From the NCBI GenBank assembly GCA_002746115.1, contig NVXL01000003.1, positions 1-36,575 on the forward strand: a DNA stretch of 36,575 nt. The letters are read 5' to 3'. Of this stretch, positions 15,464-24,569 are shown in pieces (position 1 is the first letter of the stretch; every line of letters starts with the position of its first letter). This DNA comes from Alteromonadaceae bacterium. Lineage in GTDB: Bacteria > Pseudomonadota > Gammaproteobacteria > Pseudomonadales > Cellvibrionaceae. Both the position numbers and the translations under genes were made by a program. The notes under the pieces are model-generated. The model was not told where the DNA came from, made no database searches, and saw nothing but the letters and a program-made list of their open reading frames with translations.

Positions 15464-17245
15464 ATGAGTGGAATCAAAAAGCCCATTGGCTTTAAAGAAG
15501 GGCATTCGGTTTTCAATGAGAAAATAACATCATGGGTTAACGAAGACAATGAAATACGACAACCGGTATATGGCGTGTTTAATGGTGGGGGGCCTAAAGG
15601 CGCCGCTTTTGCAGGGTCGATAAAGGTTGTTGAAAAGGAGGTCCGTTGGCAAGGTGTTTCTGGCACATCTGCGGGTGCGATTACCGCCGCGTTAATTGCC
15701 GCTGGTTACGATGGCAACTCGATTGTCAATATTTCCAAAAGCTTAGATTTTAATTCATTGCTGGACCGCTTTGATCTGAATGAGGTACGCGAAGCGGCAC
15801 AGCAATGGACATCTGGCCCGGATGTTGACTGGCTAACATGGCTATTACTACAAACCGCACCGGCTTTATTAAAACCGGATAATCAATCCGCACTGGAAAG
15901 ACGACTCCGAGATAAACTACTTTCGCACGAAACAGGCATGAAGTCGAAGGACATCACCAAAGACGTAGATGATTTTATTTTTAACGCCGGTTCAACGGCC
16001 TACAGCGCAATGAAGAGTACCTCCACCTTTCTACGCTCTCTGGTAGGATGGGAGCCACGAGAATTTGCCTTGTCGGATAAGGTGGCGCTGGTTTCCGCAT
16101 TGACGCTAGGGAGTGATGAGGCTAAGCAAGCGGCACTGCTCGAATTACTGGAAATGGTGTTTGGCAGTCACTTACCTCCCGCGATGGTTGACACTCTGAT
16201 GAGTGAGGATGAGCACGGGCGAAAGGTTGACCCCGATAAGGCATTTTCTGTACTTTTAGGTTTGTATTACAAAGGTGGTGCCTACAAAGGTGACACCATT
16301 AGATGCCATATAGAGGATTTTTTACAGCAAGCACTGAGACGTGAAGCCGACTACGACTTGTCAAAGCCTGTGACGTTTAAAGAATTGCTTATTCCGCTCA
16401 AAGTGATTGCAGCGGATTTGTCCAATCAACGCTTATTGTCATTCCCTGAGGATTTACTCAATTACGGTTATGATGATCAAGACGAGAACAGTCCGAACTA
16501 TTACAAAAACTTCTCCGTTGCTGAAGCGGTTCGTGCCAGCATGAGTATTCCTCTGCTATTTGAGCCAGTTTACCTGGCCGACTTATCGGCGAGCAAAGAC
16601 AAGGAAAACCCAGAGGCCTTTGTTACCTTGGTCGATGGCGGCTTAATGAACAACTTCCCGGTTAGCCAGTTCAGCCAAGATAATCAGGATTTACCGATAT
16701 TCGGTTTTTGGTTAGGGCCTAACCCGGATTTAGTGCCGTCGGTGTCTACGGATAGGGTATCGGGTTACTTAACGGGTCTTATCGGTGCCTTGATGTCCGC
16801 GCATGATAAAGACGCAATGGATAAGGCTCGCGATCAATTGTTATTGGTGGAAATTCCCTTAGATATTGACCTGACATCTACTGAAATTGAGGCTTTAAAG
16901 CAACAAACGCTGGCGGAACAGACTCGATGCCAGTCACAGTTAGGCGATATCAACAAGGCTTTAGACCAGTTCACTGCAAACAAATCCATTATTAGTGACG
17001 ATGCTGAATTAGTTAAATTTATTGAACAAAAAGAAGCTGGATTTAGCCGAGTCAAAGCCGATCTGGACGATCAGCTAAGCGAGTTGGCGATAATATTGGG
17101 GAAAATCGCTGATAAAAGTCATATGACACGAAAAACCGAGACACTGGATTTTTCATTGACGGATGATCAAAAAGAGCAATTGATTATGAATGGTGAAGAG
17201 GCGGCAAGGAAAGCACTGAAAGGGAGTTTCAACCCCAGCCCATAA
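15464..17245 (+). CDS. Patatin-like phospholipase, large form
   Basis: Ser-Asp dyad lipid acyl hydrolase of the patatin family. The oxyanion loop is NGGGPKGAAFAG (40-51), the nucleophile is S69 in GTSAG, and the catalytic Asp is D391 in VDGGLMNNFP. All key residues are intact. The roughly 320 residues between Ser and Asp are much longer than in minimal patatins and contain helical insertions (100-300). Residues of about 445-560 are highly charged and probably coiled coil. No signal peptide or membrane segment is seen, so it is cytoplasmic or exported by a specialised route. GAGGTG precedes the ATG. It overlaps the convergent CE2 gene by 17 bases at the 3' ends. Confidence 0.9.
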   Translation: MSGIKKPIGFKEGHSVFNEKITSWVNEDNEIRQPVYGVFNGGGPKGAAFAGSIKVVEKEVRWQGVSGTSAGAITAALIAAGYDGNSIVNISKSLDFNSLLDRFDLNEVREAAQQWTSGPDVDWLTWLLLQTAPALLKPDNQSALERRLRDKLLSHETGMKSKDITKDVDDFIFNAGSTAYSAMKSTSTFLRSLVGWEPREFALSDKVALVSALTLGSDEAKQAALLELLEMVFGSHLPPAMVDTLMSEDEHGRKVDPDKAFSVLLGLYYKGGAYKGDTIRCHIEDFLQQALRREADYDLSKPVTFKELLIPLKVIAADLSNQRLLSFPEDLLNYGYDDQDENSPNYYKNFSVAEAVRASMSIPLLFEPVYLADLSASKDKENPEAFVTLVDGGLMNNFPVSQFSQDNQDLPIFGFWLGPNPDLVPSVSTDRVSGYLTGLIGALMSAHDKDAMDKARDQLLLVEIPLDIDLTSTEIEALKQQTLAEQTRCQSQLGDINKALDQFTANKSIISDDAELVKFIEQKEAGFSRVKADLDDQLSELAIILGKIADKSHMTRKTETLDFSLTDDQKEQLIMNGEEAARKALKGSFNPSP

Positions 17246-18368
17246 AGCCCGAAATATCTGTACTTAATTTCTTAACTGCTTTTTTGTGGCTGTTTTTGTC
17301 TGGGTGCCAATTGCAGCCTTTGGTATTGCTATGGTATTGCTTGGAATAGCCTGTGTACTTACGGCCATCGCGTATTTCTTGCGCTACGATTTCTTTTACT
17401 CGGGTTTGTAAATTTTTGGAATTATCCCCTAATAATAGATAACGGGTATCGGCGGGGTAATATTTGTAAAGCGTAGTTAAAAATTGCTGGTAAGTGGTTT
17501 GGAATAATTCTTTGCTAGGCTCATACTTTTCGTCCCAGAGGTCGTTGGCGCCAAGGGCAACGATGACAAGATCTGGTGTTACTGAGGCGAAATCCCATTC
17601 AGGTGTTGCTTGGTGCTGCAATGTGCGCTTGTATATTTGCGGCATCGCGATAGACGGGCTTGGGTCGGTATTACCGTAATTTTGCACCATGCCAATGCCG
17701 GAGCGGGCATTGATGTATACGTCAGCGTCAAAGTGATCGCCGATTTGACGAGCATAACTCAGGTGGTTATCCGTGGTTGTCCAGGGGTCGCAATTTTCGC
17801 GGGTTTTACTTATGTTGCCGTAGCCGACGGTGTTGGAATCGCCTATGAACTCAATGACGCGTTTACGCGGTCTCGCTTTTGAAATCGTCGCCTCGGCGTC
17901 TAGGTAGATGCCTTGAAAGGCTCCGGCAGCCTCTGGGTATTCGGTGACTTTGTAAATGGTGAATTCGTGGGATTTGCTTGCATCGAAATCACTGATAACA
18001 GGGTAAATAAGCTGATCCGGGCGAGGGGATATTTCTGTGTGTACCTCTCCATCGATCAGTATTTTATAACGATTTTGCTGCTCGTCAGTTTCGCGAATCT
18101 CTACGCTGAGTGTTTGTAGCTTGGCTTGAAAGCGCACTAAGGTTCCGGGCCAAGTACTGCGCATTTCTGTAATACCTTGGTCGATCACTCGATGAAAGCG
18201 CCCGACGTAAGTGAGGCGATCATCGTCTGCGGATAAAAACTGGCTAGGTCTTGGCCTGTCGACTTGTTTTGGCTTATCGCTCTGCATGGCGTGTTCCGGG
18301 TTGCAGCTGGATAGGTTGAGGATGAGGTAAGTGGCGAGCATCGCCAGAATTTGCTTTGTTACTGCCAT
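17229..18368 (-). CDS. CE2-like SGNH esterase, lipoprotein
   Basis: A 379-residue outer-surface or periplasmic esterase. The signal peptide ends in a lipobox (NLSSC, C22). Residues 50-165 form the beta-sandwich N-terminal domain typical of carbohydrate esterase family 2. The SGNH catalytic domain then shows S178 in FIGDSNTVGYG, the Gly block in ARSGIGM, N275 in ALGANDLW and H355 in GCNWHP. CE2 enzymes remove acetyl groups from xylan or glucomannan, and many are accessory to cellulases. This fits the neighbouring LPMO. The family assignment is from domain order and motifs; the exact substrate is unknown. Confidence 0.87.
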   Translation of the reverse strand: MAVTKQILAMLATYLILNLSSCNPEHAMQSDKPKQVDRPRPSQFLSADDDRLTYVGRFHRVIDQGITEMRSTWPGTLVRFQAKLQTLSVEIRETDEQQNRYKILIDGEVHTEISPRPDQLIYPVISDFDASKSHEFTIYKVTEYPEAAGAFQGIYLDAEATISKARPRKRVIEFIGDSNTVGYGNISKTRENCDPWTTTDNHLSYARQIGDHFDADVYINARSGIGMVQNYGNTDPSPSIAMPQIYKRTLQHQATPEWDFASVTPDLVIVALGANDLWDEKYEPSKELFQTTYQQFLTTLYKYYPADTRYLLLGDNSKNLQTRVKEIVAQEIRDGRKYTGYSKQYHSNTKGCNWHPDKNSHKKAVKKLSTDISGFMGWG

Positions 18369-18419
18369 AAATTAACCGGCTTTGATCTCTATTTTAAACT
18401 GCATTTTAAGCTGTATTTA

Positions 18420-18453
18420 CTTTTTGTTAGCAAAAAGTGCTGTTAACAAAAAG
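18420..18453 (-). terminator. Hairpin after the DUF3012 lipoprotein gene
   Basis: CTTTTTGTTA (18420-18429) and TAACAAAAAG (18444-18453) pair over 10 bases, with an inner GCA/TGC pairing. It starts three bases after the DUF3012 stop. There is no T-run beyond the stem on the minus strand, so termination efficiency is uncertain. Confidence 0.45.
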
Positions 18454-18456
18454 AGT

Positions 18457-18630
18457 TTATTTAAATACGCAGTGCTTGGTGAAGTCTGTTAGCTCGTTCA
18501 CGGTCCAATCGCCCTTGGGTTTGTCTTTTAGGTTTTTACACCATTCCTCACTGCCGACTTCAGGCGTGCAACTGGCTAGGGTCGCTATGAGGGCGGTGGA
18601 AAGCAGGGCGAGAGTAATAGTTTTTTTCAT
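18457..18630 (-). CDS. DUF3012 small lipoprotein
   Basis: A 57-residue gene. The signal sequence MKKTITLALLSTALIATLAS is followed by the lipobox Cys21. The mature part, EVGSEEWCKNLKDKPKGDW with WTVNELTDFTKHC, is the DUF3012 family pattern: two conserved Cys plus the lipidated one, a GSxxWC motif and a KGDWT motif. The family consists of tiny gammaproteobacterial outer-membrane lipoproteins of unknown function. It is transcribed away from the DUF4331 gene and toward the CE2 gene, with a hairpin after its stop. Confidence 0.88.
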   Translation of the reverse strand: MKKTITLALLSTALIATLASCTPEVGSEEWCKNLKDKPKGDWTVNELTDFTKHCVFK

Positions 18631-18744
18631 TGTGATCGACGGCCTTTTAAATCAGTTGGTATTGCCCGATACCATAGGGCGAATTACGGGCGTAGTCAAT
18701 CTGCTGTTTACTTAGAATGGTAAATAACTAAAAGTTAAGAAACC

Positions 18745-19995
18745 TTAGATAAACAGTCTTAAGATGCTAGCTTTTAACCAGTTAAAGATGCCTGTAGTCG
18801 GGGCGGGGAAATAGGGAAATTCTTGGGAGGGTGCTAACTGCGGATGATCGGAGCCGTCGCGGTAGCGTTGGCCGGTATTTTGGTTAATATAAAAGGTGAA
18901 TAAAACATCCATAATATCGTCGTCAATCGACCGCCCTCCACAGTTTTGGTGTTGCTCGCCTTTCAGCCAAGCCATCTCTAAGGATAGAAAGGTCTCGCCT
19001 GTGCAAGGTATACGCATGTCTATGGTCAAATAATCGTCGACGAAAAGCTTGGCGGCATTTTGTAGCTGGAGATCGCTCCAGTCGCGCTGTTTATCTATGG
19101 CATCGAGGTCGGTGATTTTATCAACGATACGCTGACGATATTCGCTCATATCGGTGTGGGCATAATCAATGGTGCTAATCTGATTGAAGCCTGGGCGTAG
19201 GTCCTTAGCATTCTCTTTGAATAGGGTCACATTGGTCATTTCCGCGCGACCAAGCCTGTCGATTGTGCGTGCATTCCTGTGCTGGCCGGAGTAATTTGGG
19301 TCATTGGCGACGGATTCAACGCTTAAAGCGTACATGCCAAGGGTTTCGTCACCAAAGAGTTTCAGTGGATCCAGCTGCATGGCAATACTTAATACGTTAA
19401 GCCCTTTGATTATGTTGAAATCGCGGGGTTTTAGTATGCGGCCCTTGTTACTGGCGCTATCGATCCATAAGGGGTTAAAGAAAAATAAGTCTGCACGCCG
19501 CCCAGCGTAAAGCGGAAAGTCGTTATTGGTGAATTGCTGTTGATTGCTTTCGGAATCGACGTTAAATGCGGCTTGAGCATGCATACCCTGAGAGTCTCGA
19601 CACTGCATGATGAGGTGGTCGCCATCGTCGCCGTGTTCGGCATTGCAATTAATAACGACTGTTTTGAGTTGTTTAAGCGCGGGTCCGCCGTCTTGCTGGA
19701 TTAGCTCAGCTTTGTTGATCACGAGACGGAAAGTGATTTGGTCTGAAAAGTGGCCTTTGCTACTGACAAGGGGATAGCTGTTAATGATGACAGCGAGTAA
19801 CTTGGGATTCTCTGGGGCGGGGAAGACGTAAAAGTCAGTGAGATCAGCAACAGCGTCGTTTTTGTTGACGATATGATCGAGGTGGTCACTCGCAAATACA
19901 TTGATACTTGCATGTGTGCACAATAAAAATAAGCTGAGCGGCAACATGAGAGACAATAATTGACGGGCGAGTGGACTAAGGTTTGGTTTTGTCAT
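18745..19995 (-). CDS. DUF4331 exported protein
   Basis: A 416-residue protein with a signal peptide (about 1-35, ending around NVFAS). The mature N-terminus HLDHIVNKNDAVADLTDFYVF matches the start of DUF4331, where SSHREAP...DNTDxYAF is usual; here a more divergent HLDH version stands in its place. Further family-like points are FFFNPLWIDSASN and a repeated beta-strand pattern. The family is periplasmic and of unknown function. It is the last gene of a minus-strand run that includes a molybdenum hydroxylase 116 bases upstream, so cotranscription is possible but not shown. Confidence 0.8.
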   Translation of the reverse strand: MTKPNLSPLARQLLSLMLPLSLFLLCTHASINVFASDHLDHIVNKNDAVADLTDFYVFPAPENPKLLAVIINSYPLVSSKGHFSDQITFRLVINKAELIQQDGGPALKQLKTVVINCNAEHGDDGDHLIMQCRDSQGMHAQAAFNVDSESNQQQFTNNDFPLYAGRRADLFFFNPLWIDSASNKGRILKPRDFNIIKGLNVLSIAMQLDPLKLFGDETLGMYALSVESVANDPNYSGQHRNARTIDRLGRAEMTNVTLFKENAKDLRPGFNQISTIDYAHTDMSEYRQRIVDKITDLDAIDKQRDWSDLQLQNAAKLFVDDYLTIDMRIPCTGETFLSLEMAWLKGEQHQNCGGRSIDDDIMDVLFTFYINQNTGQRYRDGSDHPQLAPSQEFPYFPAPTTGIFNWLKASILRLFI

Positions 19996-20111
19996 ATGCG
20001 GGGAGGCTCGCCCGGGAGAGTCGGGTCGGTGGTTTATGTCAGAGGCGCGCGTAGCGCCCCGATACCTTGCCTCATTATAGCAGCCGTAGGTAATTGTTGT
20101 GGCTCCAAGTG

Positions 20112-20621
20112 TTAGCTCATATTCTTTGCTGCGTTTTTAATCGCTTGGCGGATTCTCACGTATGAGCCACAGCGACAGATGTTGGTGATGCCCTCAGAGA
20201 TGTCTTGATCGCTTGGCGCGGGGTTCTGTTTTAGAAATGCCGCTGCCGCCATGATTTGACCCGGCTGGCAATAGCCGCATTGTGGTACGTCGCCTTCCAC
20301 CCAGGCCTGCTGCACTGGGTGAAGCGTTTCTGTTTGTTTGCTGCTGCCTACTTGGTAGGAAGTAGTAGCATCTGCACCGACCTTGCTTGCTAGCCCCTCA
20401 ATAGTCGTAATGTCGGCATTGGCAAGCGTGGCAAGTGGGACTGAGCAGGAGCGAATTGCGTTGCCGTTCATATGTACGGTACAGGCACCACATTGACCAA
20501 TGCCACAACCAAACTTAGTGCCTTTGAGGTTTTGATTTTCTCGTAAAAACCAAAGCAAGGGCATGTCAGCGATGTCGTCGTCAGCCTCGACAGTTTTTTG
20601 ATTAACGGTAAATTTTATCAT
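20112..20621 (-). CDS. [2Fe-2S] subunit of an IorA-type molybdenum hydroxylase
   Basis: The 169-residue small subunit of the xanthine oxidase family. The plant-type ferredoxin cluster uses C39, C44, C47 and C59 (FGCGIGQCGAC, then RSC). The second cluster domain uses C115, C118, C149 and C151 (PQCGYCQPG and NICRCGSY). All eight ligands are present. It passes electrons from the molybdenum site of the large subunit encoded 24 bases upstream. The short form without an FAD subunit is typical of isoquinoline 1-oxidoreductase/aldehyde dehydrogenase types that use a periplasmic electron acceptor. AGGAG precedes the ATG. Confidence 0.93.
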   Translation of the reverse strand: MIKFTVNQKTVEADDDIADMPLLWFLRENQNLKGTKFGCGIGQCGACTVHMNGNAIRSCSVPLATLANADITTIEGLASKVGADATTSYQVGSSKQTETLHPVQQAWVEGDVPQCGYCQPGQIMAAAAFLKQNPAPSDQDISEGITNICRCGSYVRIRQAIKNAAKNMS

Positions 20622-20645
20622 TGTTTAGAATCTCCTGAGTTCGGC

Positions 20646-22898
20646 CTATATGCTGATACTTTCACTGATAGGTAGGCGCCTAATGCGCTGTCCGCTGGCG
20701 GCGTAAATAGCGTTGGCTAAAGCCGCAGCTGCTGGTGCCGTAGGTGGTTCGCCCACACCCGTGGGGCTTAGGTCACTTTTGATGATGTGGCTCTCAACGG
20801 TGATGGGAGCTTCTTTCATTTTGATCCATCGTAGTTTATCAAAGTTGTTATTAACGACGCGGGAATCTTCAAAGGTAATTTTGTTAAAAAGGGCGGCGTT
20901 TAGACCGTCGATGTAGCCACCTTCCATCTGTGCGCGTATATGGTTGGGGTTTATAGCGATACCGCAATCGATAGCGCCGTAGGCGGTGCCTAGGGTGAGT
21001 TGCTTGTCTTTGCTGACGCTAACTTCTTGGACGAAGGCGCAATAGCTGCCGTGGGTCATGTGACCGGCAATACCAAGCGCGGTACCGGGCGGGCGTTTTT
21101 TATCCCAATCGGCCATTTTGGCGGCGGCTTGATAACAGGCGGCCATTCGACGGGCGTCGGATATGCTTGGGCCATAGCCGTGGTAAGGGGTCTCGCCTAG
21201 GTCTTTGAGCAGGTTCATGCGAAATTGCAAGGGGTCTAAGCTGAGTTTCTCGGCGAGCTCGTCGTACATGGATTCGACCGCGAAAGCCCATTGTAAATGC
21301 ATCGGACCGCGCCATGCGCCCATCGGAATATCGGAGCTGCTATGGCATATTTCGCTTTTGTAATGTGGCACTAAGGCTTGCGGGTAGTTGTTATCTTGGG
21401 CGCCGCCTTTGTTTTGTGATTGGCGATGATGCCAAGCGTGTAGTTTGCCGTTTTTAATACCAGCTCGAACCCTGGCTACACAGGCCGAGCCAAACATATC
21501 ACGCTCGATTTCGTTTTCACGATTCCAAGTGACTTTGATAGGTTTTTTAATTTTATGTGCGAGCACGACAGCTTCGCGAACATAGTCGCCTTCCACTTTG
21601 CGGCCAAAACCGCCGCCCATTCGTAAGGCGTGAATGCTGACTTTAAGCGCATCTATACCGCTCACCTCTTCGACGATGGTGGCGATTTGATGTGGAAATT
21701 GATTGCCGGTAATTACGGTGGCACTGTCCTTTTTTAACTCGACCGAGCAGTTGAAGGGCTCCATACAGGCGTGGGCGAGGAGGGGCTTTTCGTAGTATTG
21801 CTCTAGAACGAAGTCGGCCTCGGCTAGCCCTTTGTCGACATCGCCGTCATTTTTGCTGAGCTGTGCCGGGGCTTTGTCGTCAGCGATGGTTTGGTAAAAG
21901 CTTTTAATTTGGGCTTCTGAGTCTTGGTTTTTAAAACCCTCACCGGTTTTCCATTGGGTCTTGAGTGCTCTTTTGCCTTTCATGGCAGCCCAAAGAGTAT
22001 CGGCCACTACGGCTACCCCTGCGGCGATGACTTGAATCTTTTCGGGCCCGTTGAGCCAATGATTTACATCGTGGCGGGGGCTTTCAATTACGTCGCTTAC
22101 GCCGTTAATTGCGAGTGCGGCTTTTTTGTCGTAGCTTGCGATCTCGGCGCCGATGGCGGGCGCACGATCGACAACTACCTGTAAGGCACCCTCTATGTCG
22201 GCATCTAGGCCGTAGATGGGTTTTCCGGTGACGATGTCGAGCAGATCAATATTGTGCTTAGCTGTACCGATAAGGGTGTAATCTTTACTGTCTTTTAGCT
22301 TAAAGCTGTCGTCTGGGACTTGTTGGCTTGAGGCTTTTTCGGCGAGTTCACCATAACTAAATTGGCGTTTACTTTTGCTGTCGAAAACAAAATTATTTTT
22401 GCAGCGGATCTGGCTTGTAGGAATGTCCCAGCGCGCGGCGGCCTCTTGGATTAACATTTGCTTAGCGCGTGCACCAGCCTTGCGTAAATAATCCCAGTTG
22501 TTGTGCACGGCCATGCTGCCGCCAGTGTTGATGTCGGCATAGGCATGAATGACGTCGTTTTTGTCATTGCGTGCGAGTGCTATGGGCTGTGCTGGGGTAA
22601 AGTCGATTAAGCGCCAATCTAGATCCATTTCCTCGGCTAAGATCATGGGGCCGGTGGTACGCATATACTGACCCATGTCCATGATCGGTGAGTTCAGGGT
22701 GACGCTGTTGTCGGCATTGATCTGCACGTAGATACACCAATCTTGGTTGCAGGGGCTGGGTTTTAAATTGACTTGGGTTTTGGCTCTAGCCTTGGATGTG
22801 GCCTGTGCTTGGCTAGGTAGTTGTATGCTCAATACCCAAGCGCCCATGTAGACGCTAGATTTGAGAAAGGCGCGACGGCTGTTGTGCGGGCGGGTCAT
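20646..22898 (-). CDS. Molybdopterin-binding large subunit, IorB type
   Basis: A 750-residue catalytic subunit that hydroxylates N-heterocycles or oxidises aldehydes in this family. The N-terminus carries a Tat motif (SRRAFLKSS), so the complex is probably exported folded to the periplasm. Visible landmarks are the MGGGFGRKVEGDYV and GAWRGPMHLQW cofactor loops and the catalytic Glu717 in TGVGEPPTAP. Length and two-part arrangement match IorB-like proteins. AGGAG lies seven bases before the ATG. No XdhC chaperone or cytochrome c subunit is adjacent, so maturation and the electron acceptor must come from elsewhere. The substrate is unknown. Confidence 0.92.
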   Translation of the reverse strand: MTRPHNSRRAFLKSSVYMGAWVLSIQLPSQAQATSKARAKTQVNLKPSPCNQDWCIYVQINADNSVTLNSPIMDMGQYMRTTGPMILAEEMDLDWRLIDFTPAQPIALARNDKNDVIHAYADINTGGSMAVHNNWDYLRKAGARAKQMLIQEAAARWDIPTSQIRCKNNFVFDSKSKRQFSYGELAEKASSQQVPDDSFKLKDSKDYTLIGTAKHNIDLLDIVTGKPIYGLDADIEGALQVVVDRAPAIGAEIASYDKKAALAINGVSDVIESPRHDVNHWLNGPEKIQVIAAGVAVVADTLWAAMKGKRALKTQWKTGEGFKNQDSEAQIKSFYQTIADDKAPAQLSKNDGDVDKGLAEADFVLEQYYEKPLLAHACMEPFNCSVELKKDSATVITGNQFPHQIATIVEEVSGIDALKVSIHALRMGGGFGRKVEGDYVREAVVLAHKIKKPIKVTWNRENEIERDMFGSACVARVRAGIKNGKLHAWHHRQSQNKGGAQDNNYPQALVPHYKSEICHSSSDIPMGAWRGPMHLQWAFAVESMYDELAEKLSLDPLQFRMNLLKDLGETPYHGYGPSISDARRMAACYQAAAKMADWDKKRPPGTALGIAGHMTHGSYCAFVQEVSVSKDKQLTLGTAYGAIDCGIAINPNHIRAQMEGGYIDGLNAALFNKITFEDSRVVNNNFDKLRWIKMKEAPITVESHIIKSDLSPTGVGEPPTAPAAAALANAIYAASGQRIRRLPISESISI

Positions 22899-22980
22899 GC
22901 TCGGCTCCTGAAAAGTGGTCGTCAGTTTTATCTAATCCAATGTATACATATAATGGTGAACTTTAGGTGACTGGTGTGAA

Positions 22981-23796
22981 TTAATCCGTTCCGTCGCAGT
23001 TTTCGGCCCAAATTTCACAGCGTTTAGAGGGGAATGGTTGTTGAGTGATGTCGCCACGTTTGTTGATTTTACGTATCAAGAGTTGGTTTTCATGAATCAC
23101 AAACATGGTGAGAAAGTAATCTACGTTCTCGATTACGTTTGAGCGCGCGTATTGGCCTTTGGGCATGCTCTCCATTGCGATGTTAAATTCTTTGCCGTAT
23201 TGCTGGTTTTGCTCGAAGGATTTTAGTATTTCGGGGTAGCCGTCGTAGTCGCTATAAGCGACAAAGCCATCGCGTTCCAAAAAAACTTCGATGAGGTGCA
23301 TGGGGACGATATAGAAATAATGCTCATGATCCTCCACTAATATTTTGAGTTTAATGCCTTTGTTGACGCAATTACGTAAATCGCTAAAGTCGCCGCCTTC
23401 TTGTAAGCTCCAAACTTTTCGGTATTGGCCGCGGGTAATAAAAGTTTTTTCGCTATAGCTTTTGGATGTCATTAGTTGCATGGATTGTGCACACAAATTA
23501 CTAATACAGTCCATGTCGCAAAAATTATTAAATGATTGCGATAGGGCTTCGCTGTGATTTTTATCGCCGAAGGTGTCGGGGGCGTAAGCCATGCTGTGTT
23601 TTGCCCAGAATTTGCCTTCTTTATATAAGATATTAGATAGCGCATGACGCTCTCGCCCGGGTTTGCCGTAACGATTTTTTAATACTAGGCTGAGGTCTTT
23701 GCATGCGAGTATATCGTGCATGAGTGTCGTGCTTTGGTTTGACTTCTCAGTGGTATTGTCGGGCTTGCTTTCTGTGTTCTCGGCAGATTCACTCAT
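22981..23796 (-). CDS. Unknown protein B, paralogue of its upstream neighbour
   Basis: A 271-residue protein I do not recognise. It aligns by eye with the preceding gene: DILACKDLSLVLKNR matches DILACQDLIVVLNNR, a middle KVWSLQEGGD matches KVWTSEQPEA, YSDYDGYPEIL matches ETEYDGVPVLF, and the C-terminus WAEN matches WSEM. A hydrophilic 25-residue N-terminus is unique to this copy. There is no signal peptide or membrane helix. The start overlaps the previous stop as ATGA (4 nt), implying translational coupling and probably a joint complex. It lies 82 bases before the IorB gene. Confidence 0.6.
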   Translation of the reverse strand: MSESAENTESKPDNTTEKSNQSTTLMHDILACKDLSLVLKNRYGKPGRERHALSNILYKEGKFWAKHSMAYAPDTFGDKNHSEALSQSFNNFCDMDCISNLCAQSMQLMTSKSYSEKTFITRGQYRKVWSLQEGGDFSDLRNCVNKGIKLKILVEDHEHYFYIVPMHLIEVFLERDGFVAYSDYDGYPEILKSFEQNQQYGKEFNIAMESMPKGQYARSNVIENVDYFLTMFVIHENQLLIRKINKRGDITQQPFPSKRCEIWAENCDGTD

Positions 23797-24557
23797 CGGG
23801 GCATTTCACTCCATAATTCGGCTTTGGTAAAGGCAAACTCGGTTTTATGCGTGACGCCGTGAGGTTCTGTGTGACGGTGTTGAACGCCTTTGGGTGTGAT
23901 AATAAACGACAATAAAAAGAAGGGCAGAGGGCCACTAAACGATCCGGCCGGGTATTGTGGTGGCGTGCACTGAGGGATTTGCGCATCCATTTGCGCGCCA
24001 AATTTTTCCATTGATTTTTGCTCTTTAAACAATACCGGCACACCGTCATACTCGGTCTCGGCGGTAAAGGTATTCTCGTCGTCGTTTAGATGTAAGGCTT
24101 GAATATTGATAATGTAGGTGTAGCCGTCTACGGCTTGAATAAGGGCTTTAAGGCTACCACCTTGATCAAAGCTTGCCCGAAGCGAGTCAATGGCTTCGGG
24201 TTGTTCTGATGTCCAAACTTTTTGGTGGGGGCGCCGACACTTAAAATTAATGTGGCTATAGGCGTGGGTCGAATAAACACGCATTTTTTTTGTTTCAAAA
24301 CTGCAGCAACTTACTACGGAGCAAAAGTTATTGTAGGCATAGGCGACGGTCCGATTTGCTTCGATACCGGGTAAACCGGCGCCGCTATGCACATTTTTAA
24401 TTTTACCGATAAACTGATCTTGCCAAATGATAATCGAGCTTAGGTGTATGTTTTCGACATAGGCTTCGTTATTGCGGTTATTTAACACCACAATCAGATC
24501 TTGGCACGCGAGAATGTCGCTCATGATGGCGCTAGACTCTAAAGCAGGCTCGCTCAT
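23793..24557 (-). CDS. Unknown protein A, paralogue of protein B
   Basis: A 254-residue cytoplasmic-looking protein of unknown family and the first of a tandem paralogous pair. It shows two similar halves of beta-rich sequence, several Cys (VVSCCSFETKK), and an MSDILACQDL start motif shared with its neighbour. AGGAG lies six bases before the ATG. It starts 12 bases after the PhyH stop and overlaps protein B by four bases, so it belongs to the same operon. Context suggests a role with the dioxygenases and methyltransferase upstream, for example substrate binding or modification, but nothing in the sequence proves it. Confidence 0.6.
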   Translation of the reverse strand: MSEPALESSAIMSDILACQDLIVVLNNRNNEAYVENIHLSSIIIWQDQFIGKIKNVHSGAGLPGIEANRTVAYAYNNFCSVVSCCSFETKKMRVYSTHAYSHINFKCRRPHQKVWTSEQPEAIDSLRASFDQGGSLKALIQAVDGYTYIINIQALHLNDDENTFTAETEYDGVPVLFKEQKSMEKFGAQMDAQIPQCTPPQYPAGSFSGPLPFFLLSFIITPKGVQHRHTEPHGVTHKTEFAFTKAELWSEMPR

Positions 24558-24569
24558 AGCGGCTCCTGT

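Noticed and set aside
18437-18715. Plus-strand frame of 92 codons
   Set aside because: Antisense shadow of the DUF3012 lipoprotein, which has an unmistakable lipobox and family motifs.
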